Origin: Diadophis punctatus similis
Lineage: Eukaryota; Chordata; Lepidosauria; Squamata; Dipsadidae
Assembly (NCBI GenBank): GCA_023053685.1
Contig: JALIGW010000003.1
Location: 142,717,508 to 142,781,507, forward strand
Length of the DNA: 64,000 nt
Reading direction: 5' to 3'
Program-made: the position numbers and the translations under genes
Part shown: positions 12,037 through 24,485 of the stretch, one piece after another
Layout: every line of letters starts with the position of its first letter
Position numbering within the stretch: the stretch's first letter is position 1
The notes under the pieces: model-generated
Database searches by the model: none
What the model saw: the letters and a program-made list of their open reading frames with translations, nothing else
What the model was told of the DNA's origin: nothing

Positions 12037-13060
12037 TATAGCTGTCGTTATTAGCTACTGTAGGACTTTGTTCATATGATTAATCTGCAATATTGGAGGA
12101 ATGGTAAACAATGTTCTTGTCTATGTGTTGATCATTCACAATAAGAAATATACTGATAGTATAGTATCTAATTGTTCTTACAGAAGAGAATATACATAGC
12201 TGAGGTTGAACTGTGGAGTCCTTGATGCTCCCTGAGCTTGGTTGTTACTTGCAGATGTTTCATTACCCAACTAGGTAACAGCCAAACTCCCCATGTTACA
12301 TTTATAAAATTCAGTAAAAATATTTTTTTTAGCAGTATAAGAAGGTTGTTCATAAACCTGGCGCCCCTTCTGACAATCTTTTATCCACCCATAATATGAA
12401 ATGGCAGAACATTCTGCAGTTTATCGGCGTGTCGCTGTCTCCGGATCTCCAAAATGTCCTGAAGTCCATTTTCTCTACAACAGTATCAGAATTACATTGT
12501 GCCTCTTTAGCAATGAAACAGCTTCTGTGAGATCGTAATGTCACTGTGAGACATGAATGGTTCCCCTGCACAAATGACAGTGGAGGTAAATGAAAACAAC
12601 GTGAAGTCTAAATAGCCATTGTGTGGCTTCTTCAAAGTGCTAGAACACAATTCATATAATCTGCTCTCCTTTGATTATTCAGTGTATCTTCTTACTCATA
12701 AAATGATACGTGACAATCTCATACTATGAAGAGCTATCCATGGTTGGTCTAGGTAATTCCGCAATATTATATTGACAATCTTACATAAAGGTAAATGATT
12801 CTGTTCGGTTGAACAGCCCTGCTAACCGTAAAATGAGATTTTTGAGGAAAGGCATGAAGTGCTACATTAGACCAAGAACTTCCTGAAATCCAGTGGCCTT
12901 TCATTGCCCATCCTTGGTGCTGAACATCTAGGCAAGTGGATTTTTCCATTTGGGAATCCAAGTCCACAATTGTTCAGGATGCCATGGCCTTCTATAAGTG
13001 CTTGTATAAGAGAACTACCAGGAACTACAAAATATACGGTAATTATTTTGTGTATGTGTG
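12037..13060. other. No gene recognised; small repeat fragment inside
   Basis: Contains at about 12216-12290 a fragment (CTGAGCTTGGTTGTT...TTTCATTACCCAACTAGG) of the same repeat that forms the two inverted arms near 20.4-20.6 kb. Nothing else is recognisable. Confidence 0.5.
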
Positions 13061-13275
13061 GGTGCGCCTTTGAGTCAGTTTTTGACTCTTGGCAACTGTC
13101 TGGAGTAGTCCTGCAGTTTTCTTGGCAAGATCTTTTGAAAGTGGTTTGCATTGCCTCCTTCCCAGGGCTCAGTGAGAGTGACTGATTTCCAGTTGGTTTT
13201 GTGCTTAAAGTGGGACTACAACTTATGGTCTCCTGATAACCCTAACCTGGTGTCGTAACTACTACACCAAACTAT
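13061..13275 (-). mobile_element. tRNA-derived SINE with BovB-like tail (Sauria-SINE type)
   Basis: On the minus strand it starts with TTTGGTGTAGTAGTTACGAC, has the AACCACTTTCAAAAGATCTTGCC block and ends near GTCAAAAACTGACTC. The end resembles the BovB LINE 3' end that known Sauria SINEs use for mobilisation. The family name is from memory. Confidence 0.65.
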
Positions 13276-14374
13276 CAAAGTATAATAGAAATGTGTATTA
13301 ACCAAACAGGATGCTGATTCTTTAAGCCATGTCTCCATGGCTAAGCCATTTCTCCTGAGGAATTAGATTTCAATTTGAAGCTAATGTCCCTGCACTTAGA
13401 AAGTGTAATGGAATGTATGGATAACTTTGGGGGATGAGGAAAAGGGATGCTGCCCAGGAACCAATCAGAAAAGAGAGGTAGGAGCGCCCAGTGGATTAAT
13501 GATCTGAGAAAAAAAACTTAGGAAGGGGCTAAGCTTAAGGCAGTTAAAATTGGCAGTGGGATGTTTGTACCTTCAGATTTGCAAGATTTTGTTCATGTAG
13601 TCTTGCAATAAAGTAGAATTAGCTTATCTAGTGGTGTTTCCCGTTTAGTGTATCCAGGAGGGCTGACAAAATACAGGGATTTGTTTCTACTCTATAGGTT
13701 GTAGGAGTAGGAGAACTACAGCAGCGGTTTTCCAAAGTTTGGAAGATCAAGATCTGACTTGAAATAACAACTTTCCATATTCTTCAACGTGCTTTTGTTG
13801 AAGATTATCGGTTATAATTTTTAATGATATGTGTTAAGCAAACTATTGGACAAGTACCATTTTTGTGTGTGTGGAAAGATCATATAAAAGTCAACAAGAT
13901 TATTAGCTGAATCTTACTTTGATACTGATGATGAAACTGGATCCTAGCTTAGGAAGTACAAATCAGGTCACATGTCATACCTAAATCTCGTTCCTACAAG
14001 TGACCACTTCTCCCTATTCTGAGGGTCTGCCAAGATGGCTGCTTTCCTCTGGCTAATAATAACGAAGCCTATAATAGATCAAAATAGGAGCAGTCTTACA
14101 AATCGGAAAGCATTCCGGCTCTCTCCTATAATGATGTTGCACAACTTTTAGTTTTAATCCTAAATGCTTCTATTTCAATACATTGTTGTTTGGGTATCAA
14201 TGCATTAATAATTATGTTGCCACAGTATCACAAAGAACAATGCTACATTGCTGTTAAGGATATATGGATATGGATATGTTAACGGGAACATTAAAACACA
14301 GACTGCTTCCCATTCCAGAAGTATTAATACTGCCCAAATGAAGTGAAACAAAGATCATAGATCTGATCAGTATA
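13276..14374. other. No gene recognised
   Basis: AT-rich sequence without a recognisable coding motif, SINE or LINE block. Confidence 0.4.
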
Positions 14375-14376
14375 TA

Positions 14377-14509
14377 CCGTGTTTCCCCCAAAATAAGACC
14401 CTGTCTTATATTTTTTTGAACCCTGAAATAAGCACTTGGCCTTATTGCCATGCGCTCAAAAGCCCAATTGGGCTTATTATCAGGGGATGTCTTATTTTGT
14501 GGGAAACGG
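14377..14509. mobile_element. TA-flanked MITE (CCGTGTTTCCCCC family), 133 bp
   Basis: The terminal inverted repeats CCGTGTTTCCC and GGGAAACGG lie between TA dinucleotides, with subterminal AAAATAAGAC / GTCTTATTTT pairs. A TA target duplication fits Tc1/mariner-like mobilisation. The larger relative is at 33785. Confidence 0.8.
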
Positions 14510-14511
14510 TA

Positions 14512-15611
14512 TTTCAGAAGATTATTAAGCTTATTTGCATACCTCAGTATTTGTAATTACCCAAGTGAGGTAAAAGGGATTTAAAATTAATAAAAACATA
14601 CAGTACATTATACCGTCAACAGTCAATGAAATAATAAAGATATGGGAATGAAATCCTTTCTTAGCTCTTGGGAACTTGTGGATGAAATAATCTGTAAATA
14701 AGATTAAAAGATTTCAGTATCACTAAGATTGCCTCTTGTGACCTTAAATGTCATCCAAGTCAGGTTTAAAACATTGTTTGTGTGTCACTGCACGGGCATA
14801 TAATTTTTGCATTTATCCTACTATTTTGATTTTATAAGATTACTGTAACTTGTGCATAGCCCTTTTCTACATCAAGAATTTTACATTTACGTGCTAGAAG
14901 TACAGACTCCATATAAAATAATGTCTCAGATGTGACTGTCAAGGGTAGATGTCTCTTTAATCTGCCACACAAAAGGCATAATTGGATGCATCAGCTAAAA
15001 ATCTGTTACCAGACTAAGTGATACTATAAAGAATGCACATGTTCTTAATAATGTAAACAAAGGCCAGCCAGAGGGGCTGTGAATCCAAGAACTTCTTTGG
15101 ACCAAAAGTGGCAATTTTGATTCTCAATAATATGAATTTTATAAAATCAAGTGATTAAAATCTTGACGGAAATGTTTTTCTCAAATCACAAGAAGCCCAA
15201 TATTATCTACAATCATACAGTCACAACAAACAAACTAAGAGGTTCAAGTTCAATAATGAAAGTTGCTGTTAAAGTGGTAGATTGATTTTAGGATAATAAT
15301 ACAATTTAGGAGCAAGCCAGTGTGGTGTGGGGAAAAGATATTTGAAGCAGAAGGTTGCAATATTTCATGATAATTTGAGTGAAGCCTTTTAGGTTCAGCA
15401 TAAAATTCTAAAGTATTAGATTTGAAAAATATATATAAATGGAAAATCCAAATCCAATTCCCTGCCAATGACAGAATACCTCTACCGTTAACATCCTGAA
15501 GGGTAACTATCTAGAAAAAACTAGAAACTTCAATGTAATTCAATGTTCAAACTCAGCTAATATTTCCAATGCATTTTCTTCCACATGTTTGATTCCCACC
15601 CACTATTTAAT
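14512..15611. other. No gene recognised
   Basis: AT-rich DNA with no recognised element or domain. Confidence 0.4.
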
Positions 15612-15740
15612 TTAAATTTATTTATTTATTTATTTGTCAAACATGTATAGGATAGTAGTAATTTGTATAAACATAAGTAAAAAGTAACGATAAAAGAGGA
15701 CAATAGGACAGTAGGACAGGGACAGTAGGCAAATCCCCTT
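15612..15740 (-). mobile_element. LINE 3' end (same family as 55430-56068)
   Basis: On the minus strand it ends ...ACATGTTTGACAAATAAATAAATA, and the upstream part has CTGTCCTATTGTCCTC. The terminal layout matches the LINE at 55.4-56.1 kb. Only the 3' end is present. Confidence 0.6.
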
Positions 15741-17769
15741 TTACAATTTGAATTGTTTAAGTTATAGTTACTAGACCAATAAAAAACAAATTTGCTCCAT
15801 CATCTAAGTAACAGCTTTTTAACTATTTGAGGGTGACATGTCACAGTTAAAGGAGACCACTATAGATAGGAGATTAAGTAAATCATATGCTATTTGTCCC
15901 TTTGGAAAATCACAGGTAGTGTATGTTTTTCTGTGGTTTCTGAAAATTTCTCTTATATTTCATGTATTCTTTAGATTCTTTCCTGTCACTTTTTTTTTGC
16001 TTCACCCAGATTCTATTCAAATCTGCAAGGGACCTACATTTATGCTAATCTTGTCCAAGTATCTTAGATATGGAAGGGGCACACATTTTTGCTTTCTCTT
16101 CATCTGTCCTCTGGCATTTTGTTCACGGACTTCTCCATAGCCAGAGATAGCCCAAAATTATACTTAACTTTTAATAGAGCAATGTCACTCATGTCACTAT
16201 GAGCCAGTAACAATATAAGAACTGTGGGATTATTTTGCTTACTGATGCTAATGCTAACTTCCTCCATATCTACTAGTTCCTGCTTTTAAAAGTTTTGTTA
16301 ATGAAGTCTGAAATATAACTATCTGAACTTTCTAATCACAAGCTTTCCTTTTTCTTCTTAGGCACTTCTTGCTCACTTTTGACTGATCTATCCATAGGAA
16401 AATTTCCTAGCATAAACCATATGGATGTGTATCAATTTATTTGCTCGAATCACCAGTGCACACCCTCCCTCCCCCAATCCTAAACTAAACTGAGGTTGAA
16501 GGTTTATATGAAAAGACAAAATAATAATAATAATCAAGATTAACAAGCTTAGCAAGGGTTGAATGTCAACGAATTGTTATAAACAAACCAACCAGTGTTA
16601 TGTAGACAGCGAGAAAAGATAGTTGCAAAGAAAGGAAGGCAGGCTGACGGGTAGCTCAGCTTCTTATTTAGATTTGTCAAGATTATTATATTAGTGCAAG
16701 CTCTTTATTTTTGATGTTGGCGCAAGCAGCCATATGCTCATTCTTAAAGTGCAAGAAGAACGCTTCCTCTGATTCATGTAGTGTATAACAGTCTCTAGTT
16801 TGAGAAAGTTATAGAGAAATAATAAAAGTTGTAGAGAAATAATAAAAAAGATAATTTTTTTCCTATGGAAATCCATTGTTTAAATTAAGCTGTTTCCCCC
16901 TGGAAATTATTTAGCTTCAAAAAATCAGGCATGGTTTTCATTCTGAAGCTAAGATCATTTTTATTATGACAAAAATAAAGCTTTTCTGGATTTGCTGCGT
17001 TTCTTTTGAGCCCAATTTCAATAGAAATTTCAGGCTCGCTGAATGTCGACTCCTCTATTGCAATGAATGACTATGTACTGTTGCTCAACCAGCATAATAC
17101 AAAGCGGCTAATTATTGCGAAGAAAATTATGTATGCACTTTAAGCTGGCCACAGAGTTCCATATGTTCTTGGCAGCATTTTTATTTTGCTCCCATTCCAT
17201 TTTTAATGCTACAGTGCAATTCAATTTGTACCTAAATTTCACATGTTTTTCACAGACCTATGATGGAACTGCATGTGCAGATGATGGCTTGAATCCATGA
17301 TATGATGTTGATTGGCTGGGAGAAAGTGCACCTGTTTGGGTTTACTTCTATTGGGCAACTAGTATTAATAGAGCTAGATTGGAGCCACAGAACATAGTGA
17401 TACAGACTCTCCATCCCAAATATACATTCACAAGATAGCAGCATCTAAACTTTACCACCCAGCAAGTGAAATAGGAGTTTCAGGCTCCAACTTTAACTAT
17501 TTAATTTATGACAGCAAATCCATACTGGCTATAGTATTGTAGCACTAGGATGATACTTCATGAAATCTTGGGGTATATATTATTTTTGCTGCTTGTTGTG
17601 CCCATCATTATGTCAGTAAATCTGTCCACTGGGTTGGTACAATAAAATAAAATCAAGGTATATATCTGAAGTGGCTTAATGTTTGTATAATCTGAGGGTG
17701 CATTGTTTTTTTTAAAAAATAGGAATGTTATTAAAAATTTCAACTGGTAAAAACAAACTAATGATAAAA
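15741..17769. other. No gene recognised
   Basis: AT-rich. The open frames at 15838-16140 and 17115-17300 are cysteine/phenylalanine-rich without family motifs. Part of 17030-17300 is non-repetitive in this window and could be conserved non-coding DNA, but that cannot be judged without comparison. Confidence 0.4.
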
Positions 17770-18860
17770 AACTAATGCAAATTTAAAAAAAGAAAAAATA
17801 TTGTAGAAGGTGCAGAAAAAAATAAAAATATAGTAAAGGAAAAGAAATATATAAAGAAATTATTTCTCCCTTTATCACCACGAGTATAAAGAATTTTAGT
17901 AACTTATCACCTTCTCTTAAAACAAAGCAAATGATCTTTTCTTCTAATGTCCCATATTCCATTTCTTATCTATAAATAAATCCTTACAAACCTTAGCATT
18001 TCAGTCCTAATCAGCAAAAGTCCATTTAGGGTTACAAGAGATAACAACATCTATTTTAACGTTGATCAAGTAAACCAACTTTATATTTCTTCCTTTTACT
18101 TTTAACAATTTTGAACTTCGGTCCTTTCAAATACTGTTCTAAAAATTGATTTCTTTTCATTTTTTTCCTTTGTCCCTTCTCATAAAATTCTTCAAAGCTT
18201 TAACAAGCCTCTTCTGTAAATCCAGCATAGGAAGATTATCCAGGTCACTGTCTTGGTTTGTTAATTATATATCCCTTTTAATTATTAAGACATCAGCTGG
18301 TTTCTTTTGTCTTTACAGTGTAGCATATTTTTTCATATCATTCTTGTAGGCTGTCATTTTTAAATCTACTTTCAGGTCAGTCATATCATCTTTTAAGAAT
18401 ATTCTTTCTGTAGAGGCAGACCCTCTTAAAATTCTGGGTCTATTGTTCAAAACTATTCTTCAATATGTCCAATGTTAAAATATTTTCTCCCATTCTATAT
18501 TAGTAAGTCAAAGTGTTTTTTCTCCTTTAAGATTCATTGTAGTCTTTAGTTCCTTCTAGTTCCCTCTAGTGTCCAAACTTCAAAGTCCCATCCTATCATG
18601 TTTTTTAACAAATTCAAAACAAAAGCATTTGCTCACAGTAACAATTTTTATAATTGATTCCAAAATCTTATTTCAGATCCATACGAACCCTTAGTCCATT
18701 TGTAATGTTTCAAAATCAAAGTTCTAATCACTTTTTTGCTGTTTATTCAAATAATTATTTTAAGCCTTTTAATTTGTATAATAAACTTTTTTCACTAAGG
18801 ATTGAAGGAAACTCACCCAATGTTTTCAGACTTGTCAATCTAAAGGTTCATAATAGCTGA
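17770..18860 (-). mobile_element. Possible decayed L1-like sequence
   Basis: The minus strand is purine/A-rich with a terminal poly-pyrimidine/T-rich end near 17770-17860. Several stretches resemble L1-type non-coding sequence that I recall from snake introns. No frame is intact and no diagnostic motif is visible, so this is a weak call. Confidence 0.25.
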
Positions 18861-19340
18861 AAAGCAGTTAACAAAGTGATTAGAAATGGAAGTATGTGAA
18901 CCCAGTGTTTTTTTAAAGATATCAACTTTGATTTGAGCAAGATGCTTATTCCCAGAGCTCTAAACCTGCTGGACAATCTCACAGTCACAATCTACTTGTC
19001 AGTCTTTATTCCATCATGGTCATCAACTCCACTTTTAGCAGAGCCATCTTCAGTTCACAGTTTCTTCTCTGGAAGTGTGAGTGTGTACTGTACAAGACTG
19101 TCACTTCATGGAGAATCTGCTACCTTCCCCCTCAGCCAGCCAGCTTTTCCAGTTTTATTAATTAGATGAAGTTGACAGTATTGTGACAATATTGTGTATC
19201 AGATCGATGCAATGCTTCACATATTTTTGAGCCTATGGGGTGGGGATATAGCATCCCTTTAAAGCAGAGGACTGAGAGCTACATGATCTCAAAAAAGACA
19301 TAGCTGCTTTAAATCTACTTTCAGGTCAAGTACACTTGCG
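18861..19340. other. No gene recognised
   Basis: Mixed sequence. A frame at 18933-19169 has no recognisable motif. Confidence 0.35.
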
Positions 19341-19579
19341 ATTTATTTGTGAGATTTATATACCGCCTCACAGTGCAAGCACTCTCTAAGCGGTTTATAC
19401 CAGTAAGCAATGTATATTTATATTGCCCCCAACAATCTGGGTCCTCATTTTACCTACCTCGGAAGGATGGAAGGCTGAGTCAACCTTGAGCCAGTGAGAT
19501 TTGAACTGCTGACCTGCGGATCACAGTCAGCTAAAGTGGCCTGCAGTACTGTCTCTAACTGCTGCGCCACCTTGGCTCT
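19341..19579 (-). mobile_element. tRNA-derived SINE, family A, copy 2
   Basis: Full-length copy on the minus strand with the CCGCTTAGAGAGTGCTTGCA block, AGCCTTCCATCC and a tRNA-like head (GGCGCAGCAGTTAGAGACAG). The closest sisters are at 28361 and 49240. Confidence 0.88.
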
Positions 19580-20394
19580 GATGGATGGACTACATGGGCT
19601 GTGAAACCCTGTGAAATTACTCATGAAATGCAATAATTTGCACAGATTCAGTATTTCTCTTCTGGAAGTATAAGAGAACACAAATCTAGATGGAGAGAAG
19701 ATACTGGAATGAAGCACTACTTGAGGTTTTGCAGGGTTATATACATTTATAGCAGATCATTCTGCTGTGGCATACCCAAGAAATATTGTTTTCAAACCAG
19801 TGGCAGCCAAGGGCATCCTGTCATTCTTTCCCAGTCATGATATAAAGTAGCTGTAATAAAACCTGAGGCAGATAATCCCATAACTGCCTCTTCTCATTGG
19901 CAGCAGTAAAATATAACATATAGTGAAAATTAACTATATACAAAAGACATTTCCTCATTTTTGTTTTCCTTTGTGATTGCAACATCATTTGGGATGGATT
20001 TTAATCTATTCATCTGTTGAACAGTCTTTCTTAACAGTAGCTCTTACAATCTTTGTCACGCGAGGATCTCTTCATTATGCATGCATGCTGAGTTTTATGG
20101 CCAACGCCATGTGTGAGCTTCAAACACTCACTACACACAAGCAAATAAGGAGGTCAAATGTTTCTGAGGAAAGTAAAAATGCTCGAGGAACAGAACAACA
20201 GAAGGGGATTTCCACCTGACCAGTAGCACCCGCCAGATCTCAAGACAGATATGTCCACATATTATGGTGGTCAGCCAAGCAAACTATTAATTTATTATTT
20301 ATAAAAAGAACAATAGAATGTTGTGGGATGAATGCCAGGCACCTTTTAATTTTCCCTTCTAAAACAAACAAGCACTGAAGAAGATTTTCTGAGG
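19580..20394. other. No gene recognised
   Basis: No recognisable coding motif or repeat. Confidence 0.35.
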
Positions 20395-20624
20395 AGTTCT
20401 TGATGCTCTCTGAGCTTGATTGTTTTCTTGCAAAAGTTTCATTACCCAAACTAGGTAACATAATCAGTGCTGGTAAGGAATGGGGGTTAGTTTTCAATTT
20501 ATATTCTAGAGGTTGGAATATAAATTGAGAGCAAAACTCATTCCTTACCAGCACTGATGATGTTACCTAGTTTGGGTAATGAAATGTTTGCAAGAAAACA
20601 ACCAAGCTCTGAGAGCACCAAGGA
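20395..20624. repeat. Inverted pair of a dispersed repeat, arms about 110 bp
   Basis: The left arm (20395-20507) and right arm (20516-20624) are near-perfect reverse complements. They share CTTGCAAAAGTTTCATTACC, CTAGGTAACAT and CAGTGCTGGTAAGGAATG. A lone fragment lies at 12216. The loop is only about 8 bp, so it can form a long hairpin. Confidence 0.85.
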
Positions 20625-20764
20625 CCTTTCATTTCAACCCTGAGCTACAAATATTCTCCTTTATCTGAAAATTTTCTTCCAAAGCAGAAAACTGAATAGA
20701 GACATCTAAACTAAATACATGTCAATGTGTAATTCTCTTCTCCTACAGTGTAAATAGCTTGGAG

Positions 20765-21097
20765 CAGGGGTGGGTTCCTCCCAGTTCGGACCGGATCGCC
20801 CAAACTGTTAGCGACCCCCTGGTGACATCACTGTTGGTGCCGTTCCGTGCGCAGCACCATCTTTTTTGTGGATTTTCCCCCTTATGCAGCTTGAAAAAGA
20901 GCCCTCCCGCCCGCCTGCAGGTGAATACCAACCTTTATTTCTTCGCCCAAAGCACAGCTGATGAGTTCCTAGCTGTGTTTCGGGCTAATTCCTGCTTCTG
21001 AGCATGCGCGGAAGTGAAATTGCACGAGGGGACGTGAGCGCGCACGCGCAATGTCACAATGCAAACCGGTGGCGAATGTAAGTGGAACCCACCCCAG
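20765..21097 (+). mobile_element. hAT-like MITE, GGTGGGTTC family, 333 bp
   Basis: It starts CAGGGGTGGGTTCC and ends GGAACCCACCCCAG, with 8-bp TSD GCTTGGAG at 20757-20764 and 21098-21105. The interior is GC-rich, with CGCATGCGCGGAAG-like and CACCATCTTTT motifs. Sister copies lie at 24625, 29909, 30978, 54598, 60789 and 63031, and short relatives lie at 32124 and 48915. Confidence 0.9.
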
Positions 21098-21330
21098 GCT
21101 TGGAGGTAATTTTAACCAGACATAGAGCCCATAGGAAGGTGGAGGGATATCTCATTCCTCCAAGTAAAATTACCTGATTAAGAATGCTTCAAAAATGTGT
21201 GGAGAGAGGAAGCTTCTAAGTGCCATCAACCTCATAATGGAAGAGAAATTTGATCTTGAATAAGTAATAGCCAAAATTGCATTGACTTTTTAACAAGATA
21301 TTATACTATCTTTATAATATGCTATGCTTT

Positions 21331-21581
21331 TAGCAATAACACTTACTGTAGCAATAGAAATAACACTGATATACTGTTCCTTAATGCTTTACAACATTCT
21401 CTGAATGGTTTACAATGCCAGCTTTATTTGCATATTGCCCCCAACAATCTGGGTTCTCATTTTACTGACCTTGGAAGGATGAAAGGCTGAGTCAACCTTG
21501 AGCCCATTGGGATTGAACTCCAGACTGTGGGCAGAGTTAGCCTGCAATAGTGCATTCTAACTACTTTGCCACCATGGCTCT
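21331..21581 (-). mobile_element. tRNA-derived SINE, family A, copy 3 (diverged)
   Basis: Same layout as the other family-A copies (CCCCCAACAATCTGGGTTCT, AAGGATGAAAGGCTGAGTC on the plus strand) but with more substitutions, so probably the oldest copy here. Confidence 0.8.
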
Positions 21582-22157
21582 TACATTCTGGTAGATGATT
21601 GATCTACTGAATTCTGATTCAATTGGAAAAATAAAATATCTGGTTCTAGATTAATGTCTGACATACATTAATATGGCATAGAAGCCACCCCAAGAATGCA
21701 TTTATGAGTTATGGTACCCACATGTGACACAATTCAGAGAATCTTACTCATAAGCTGAACATGGCTTCAATTAGTTGAATATATTTTCTGATTTCTACAG
21801 AATGTTGATATAACTTTGACTAGGTGTTCATGAACAACAGACTAAGAACAAACCTATTTCTAACTGTCTCGCTTCAAAAGAAGTGATATCACAAAAGTGG
21901 ATACACTTAATAAATAAAATCTTTATACGCAGTTAATTGTGTCTAATGTCATATAAGTGGTTGTCTTTTTCACAAAATTCAGATTCATCTAGATGTTGGG
22001 GTCTCTCCTTCCATTCAGGTTCCAGCTTCCTAATCCTTTTTCCTTTTCTACAGAAAATTTCGATGTATGTCTTTTATTTGTTGTCAGCAGGAGTGCGGGA
22101 TGGGGGCAGGGATAGTGATTTTGCTTAGCTTTCCCTTCAAAAAAGCAACAATATTAA
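21582..22157. other. No gene recognised
   Basis: No recognisable element. Confidence 0.35.
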
Positions 22158-22165
22158 GGTTAGAT

Positions 22166-22283
22166 CAGGGGTGTCCAACCTTGGCAGTTTTAAGACCTGT
22201 GGACTTCAATTCTCAGAATTCCCCAGGCAGCCATGGTAGTTGAAGTCCATAAGTCTTAAAGTTGCCAAGGTTGGACATCCCTG
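22166..22283. mobile_element. hAT-like hairpin MITE, CTTGGCAACTTTAAG family, 118 bp
   Basis: CAGGGGTGTCCAACCTTGGC and its complement at the right end form long arms around a small loop. The flanks GGTTAGAT and GGTTGGAT match at 7 of 8 positions. Confidence 0.85.
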
Positions 22284-22371
22284 GGTTGGATGATACCCCT
22301 TTGGCAGAAGGAAAGTGAGGACTCTGGGGAAATAAGACCATGGAATGGTATCCTAAATCAGTCCTTTAGAA

Positions 22372-22465
22372 CAGGGGTCTCCAACCTTGGCAACTTTAAG
22401 ACTTGTGGACTTCAACTCCCAGAATTCCTCAGCCAGCTTAAAGTTGCCAAGGTTGGAGACCCCTG
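22372..22465. mobile_element. hAT-like hairpin MITE, CTTGGCAACTTTAAG family, 94 bp
   Basis: CAGGGGTCTCCAACCTTGGC begins the element, and its reverse complement ends it. A perfect 8-bp TSD CTTTAGAA lies at 22364-22371 and 22466-22473. It sits only about 90 bp from its sister at 22166. Confidence 0.9.
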
Positions 22466-22473
22466 CTTTAGAA

Positions 22474-24470
22474 CGACATTTCCCACAGCTATCTTTCTTT
22501 CATACGTCAGGATAGCTTTGATTTGTTTTACAACCAATAGGTATGTCTACTCTAGGAATTGCCTATTAAACAATTTGAGGATGGTCAATCATCCCACACT
22601 GTAAAAATACCTTTTTTTTTACATTTTCCCCTTGCACTTAACTGTTGGACATTTGCCAGTATTTATTCCCATAGAAGAGACAACTGGATCTAAAAATGGA
22701 GATTCGTTTGCTGTAAAAAGAAGCCCAACAAACTGCCAACAGCTGACACTTTCCCCTTGCCATAAATTTCATTATATCAGTTTTTTTAAATAAAAAAAAG
22801 TTCACTTATGCCAACAAGTAATGAAATTAATCCCTTTTATCAATTCCCCATCTTAGTAAGAGGAATGAAAAAAAATCCAAATTTTTGATTTATGCAAAAT
22901 CAATAGGGATTCAGATGGTGTAACTTTTATATGGAAGGATTTTCTCCCCAGTAGGTGCCTGGCTCTGACTTAGCAGAGAACTGAGTCTCTAACTTTAGAA
23001 AGGCAGAGAAAATTTGGCTCTTTCCTTAAACATTTGGGTCAGGGTGTGTCAAATTCCTATACGGTGACATATACTAAATTTGAGTGCCTGGTTTCCAATT
23101 AACTGTTACATTGATTTTTTAGTTGGCATTATTATTTTGTTTTTGGCATTTTTGTTATTAGTTTTTTATACATAGCACAGAATCTAATTGTTCAAGTTGG
23201 GTGACCATGTGAGTGCTTTAAACAAAAAATGTATACCTTGATTTTGATTAAACAGTGTTACCTAAAAGGAATTTCACTAAGTAGAATTTCCAGTTATTGG
23301 TACGGAACGGTGGATAATTACTGAAATTATGCATTATGGGGACATTCTGAATAATGCTACATGGAGAAAAAGGGGAAAAAAACTATGGTGCTCAGTATAA
23401 TATACTGTTCTTCATGTAAAGAAAAAACATGCTTTTAGCATAGTCTGTCAAAATCTTTTCCTGCCCTTAAACATTTTAAAAATAATCTGTGTGTGTTTGA
23501 GCCTATATTTACACGAGGGCAAAATGTACTAATAATATCTCTATAATATGCCTAATGAAACAAATATACTTCCATCTATTTGTGTCATTTAACTTGTAAA
23601 ACTCTAAAACAGGCTTCAGTTTGATCAAGGTAACCTCACTTCTAGTTTATTTTGTGATAAGATTCTCCTTAATCTAGAAGTATCATCTTGCAAAATAGGA
23701 AAGCGCACCATTTTGGTAGCGCACCAAATGGATGTAATGTTCTGGAGAAAAAAACTGGGTGTCTGATAGCTAGTTGCAAATGTGACAGCTTGGGACCAAA
23801 AGAGATCAGAGATGCATGTCGATGAAGTTTCCTCTTTCTTTTCCACTCCTTACTATATCCTTTGAACATCATATTCAGAGTTGCCAACAGAGTGTGGTAA
23901 AAAAATCAAGATGGCAGCCACAATGGCATATAAAAGGAGTGGAGTTTCTATCCCATTGCCGTGGCCAACATCTTGACTTTTTTTTTATCATGCCCTGTGA
24001 ATAGAAAAAGTGCCACGGGAAAGGAAGTGTATTATGCTCTGCTTTTTTGGGGAGATTTTAAAAATAAGAGAACAATTGCAACTCATGCAATTAAGGTAGA
24101 GTAATTCACAATTTGAATCCTTTAAAAGTTATTATGATATGCATAGGATTAGATATCTATTTCCTGATGCTAGGAGGACATTCTGCATGAATATTCACCT
24201 TTTAAACCCGACACTGATTATATTGAATATTTCCACACGAAACTAGGCAGCATTATATTTAAATTAGACCTAGTCATTAGGCTTCAGATAACCTTCATAT
24301 TTAACGTTAAGTCCTTGACATTTAATTTAAAAAAATCCTACCATGCAATAAGTAGGCTGTGAGTGTAATAATGATCAGAATTAGAGCAATTCAAAAATGT
24401 GTGAATTTAATACTTTCTCCTCTTTTGAGCCTTCAGGAAAACGTGAGAACCCATTTTAGTCTGAGAACTA
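22474..24470. other. No gene recognised; small palindrome at about 23895-23990
   Basis: AT-rich DNA. At about 23895-23990 an imperfect inverted repeat begins AAAAATCAAGATGGCAGCCA and ends GTGGCCAACATCTTGACTTT, about 95 bp. It looks MITE-like, but no clear target duplication is visible. Confidence 0.45.
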
Positions 24471-24485
24471 TGGACAAATGCATTA

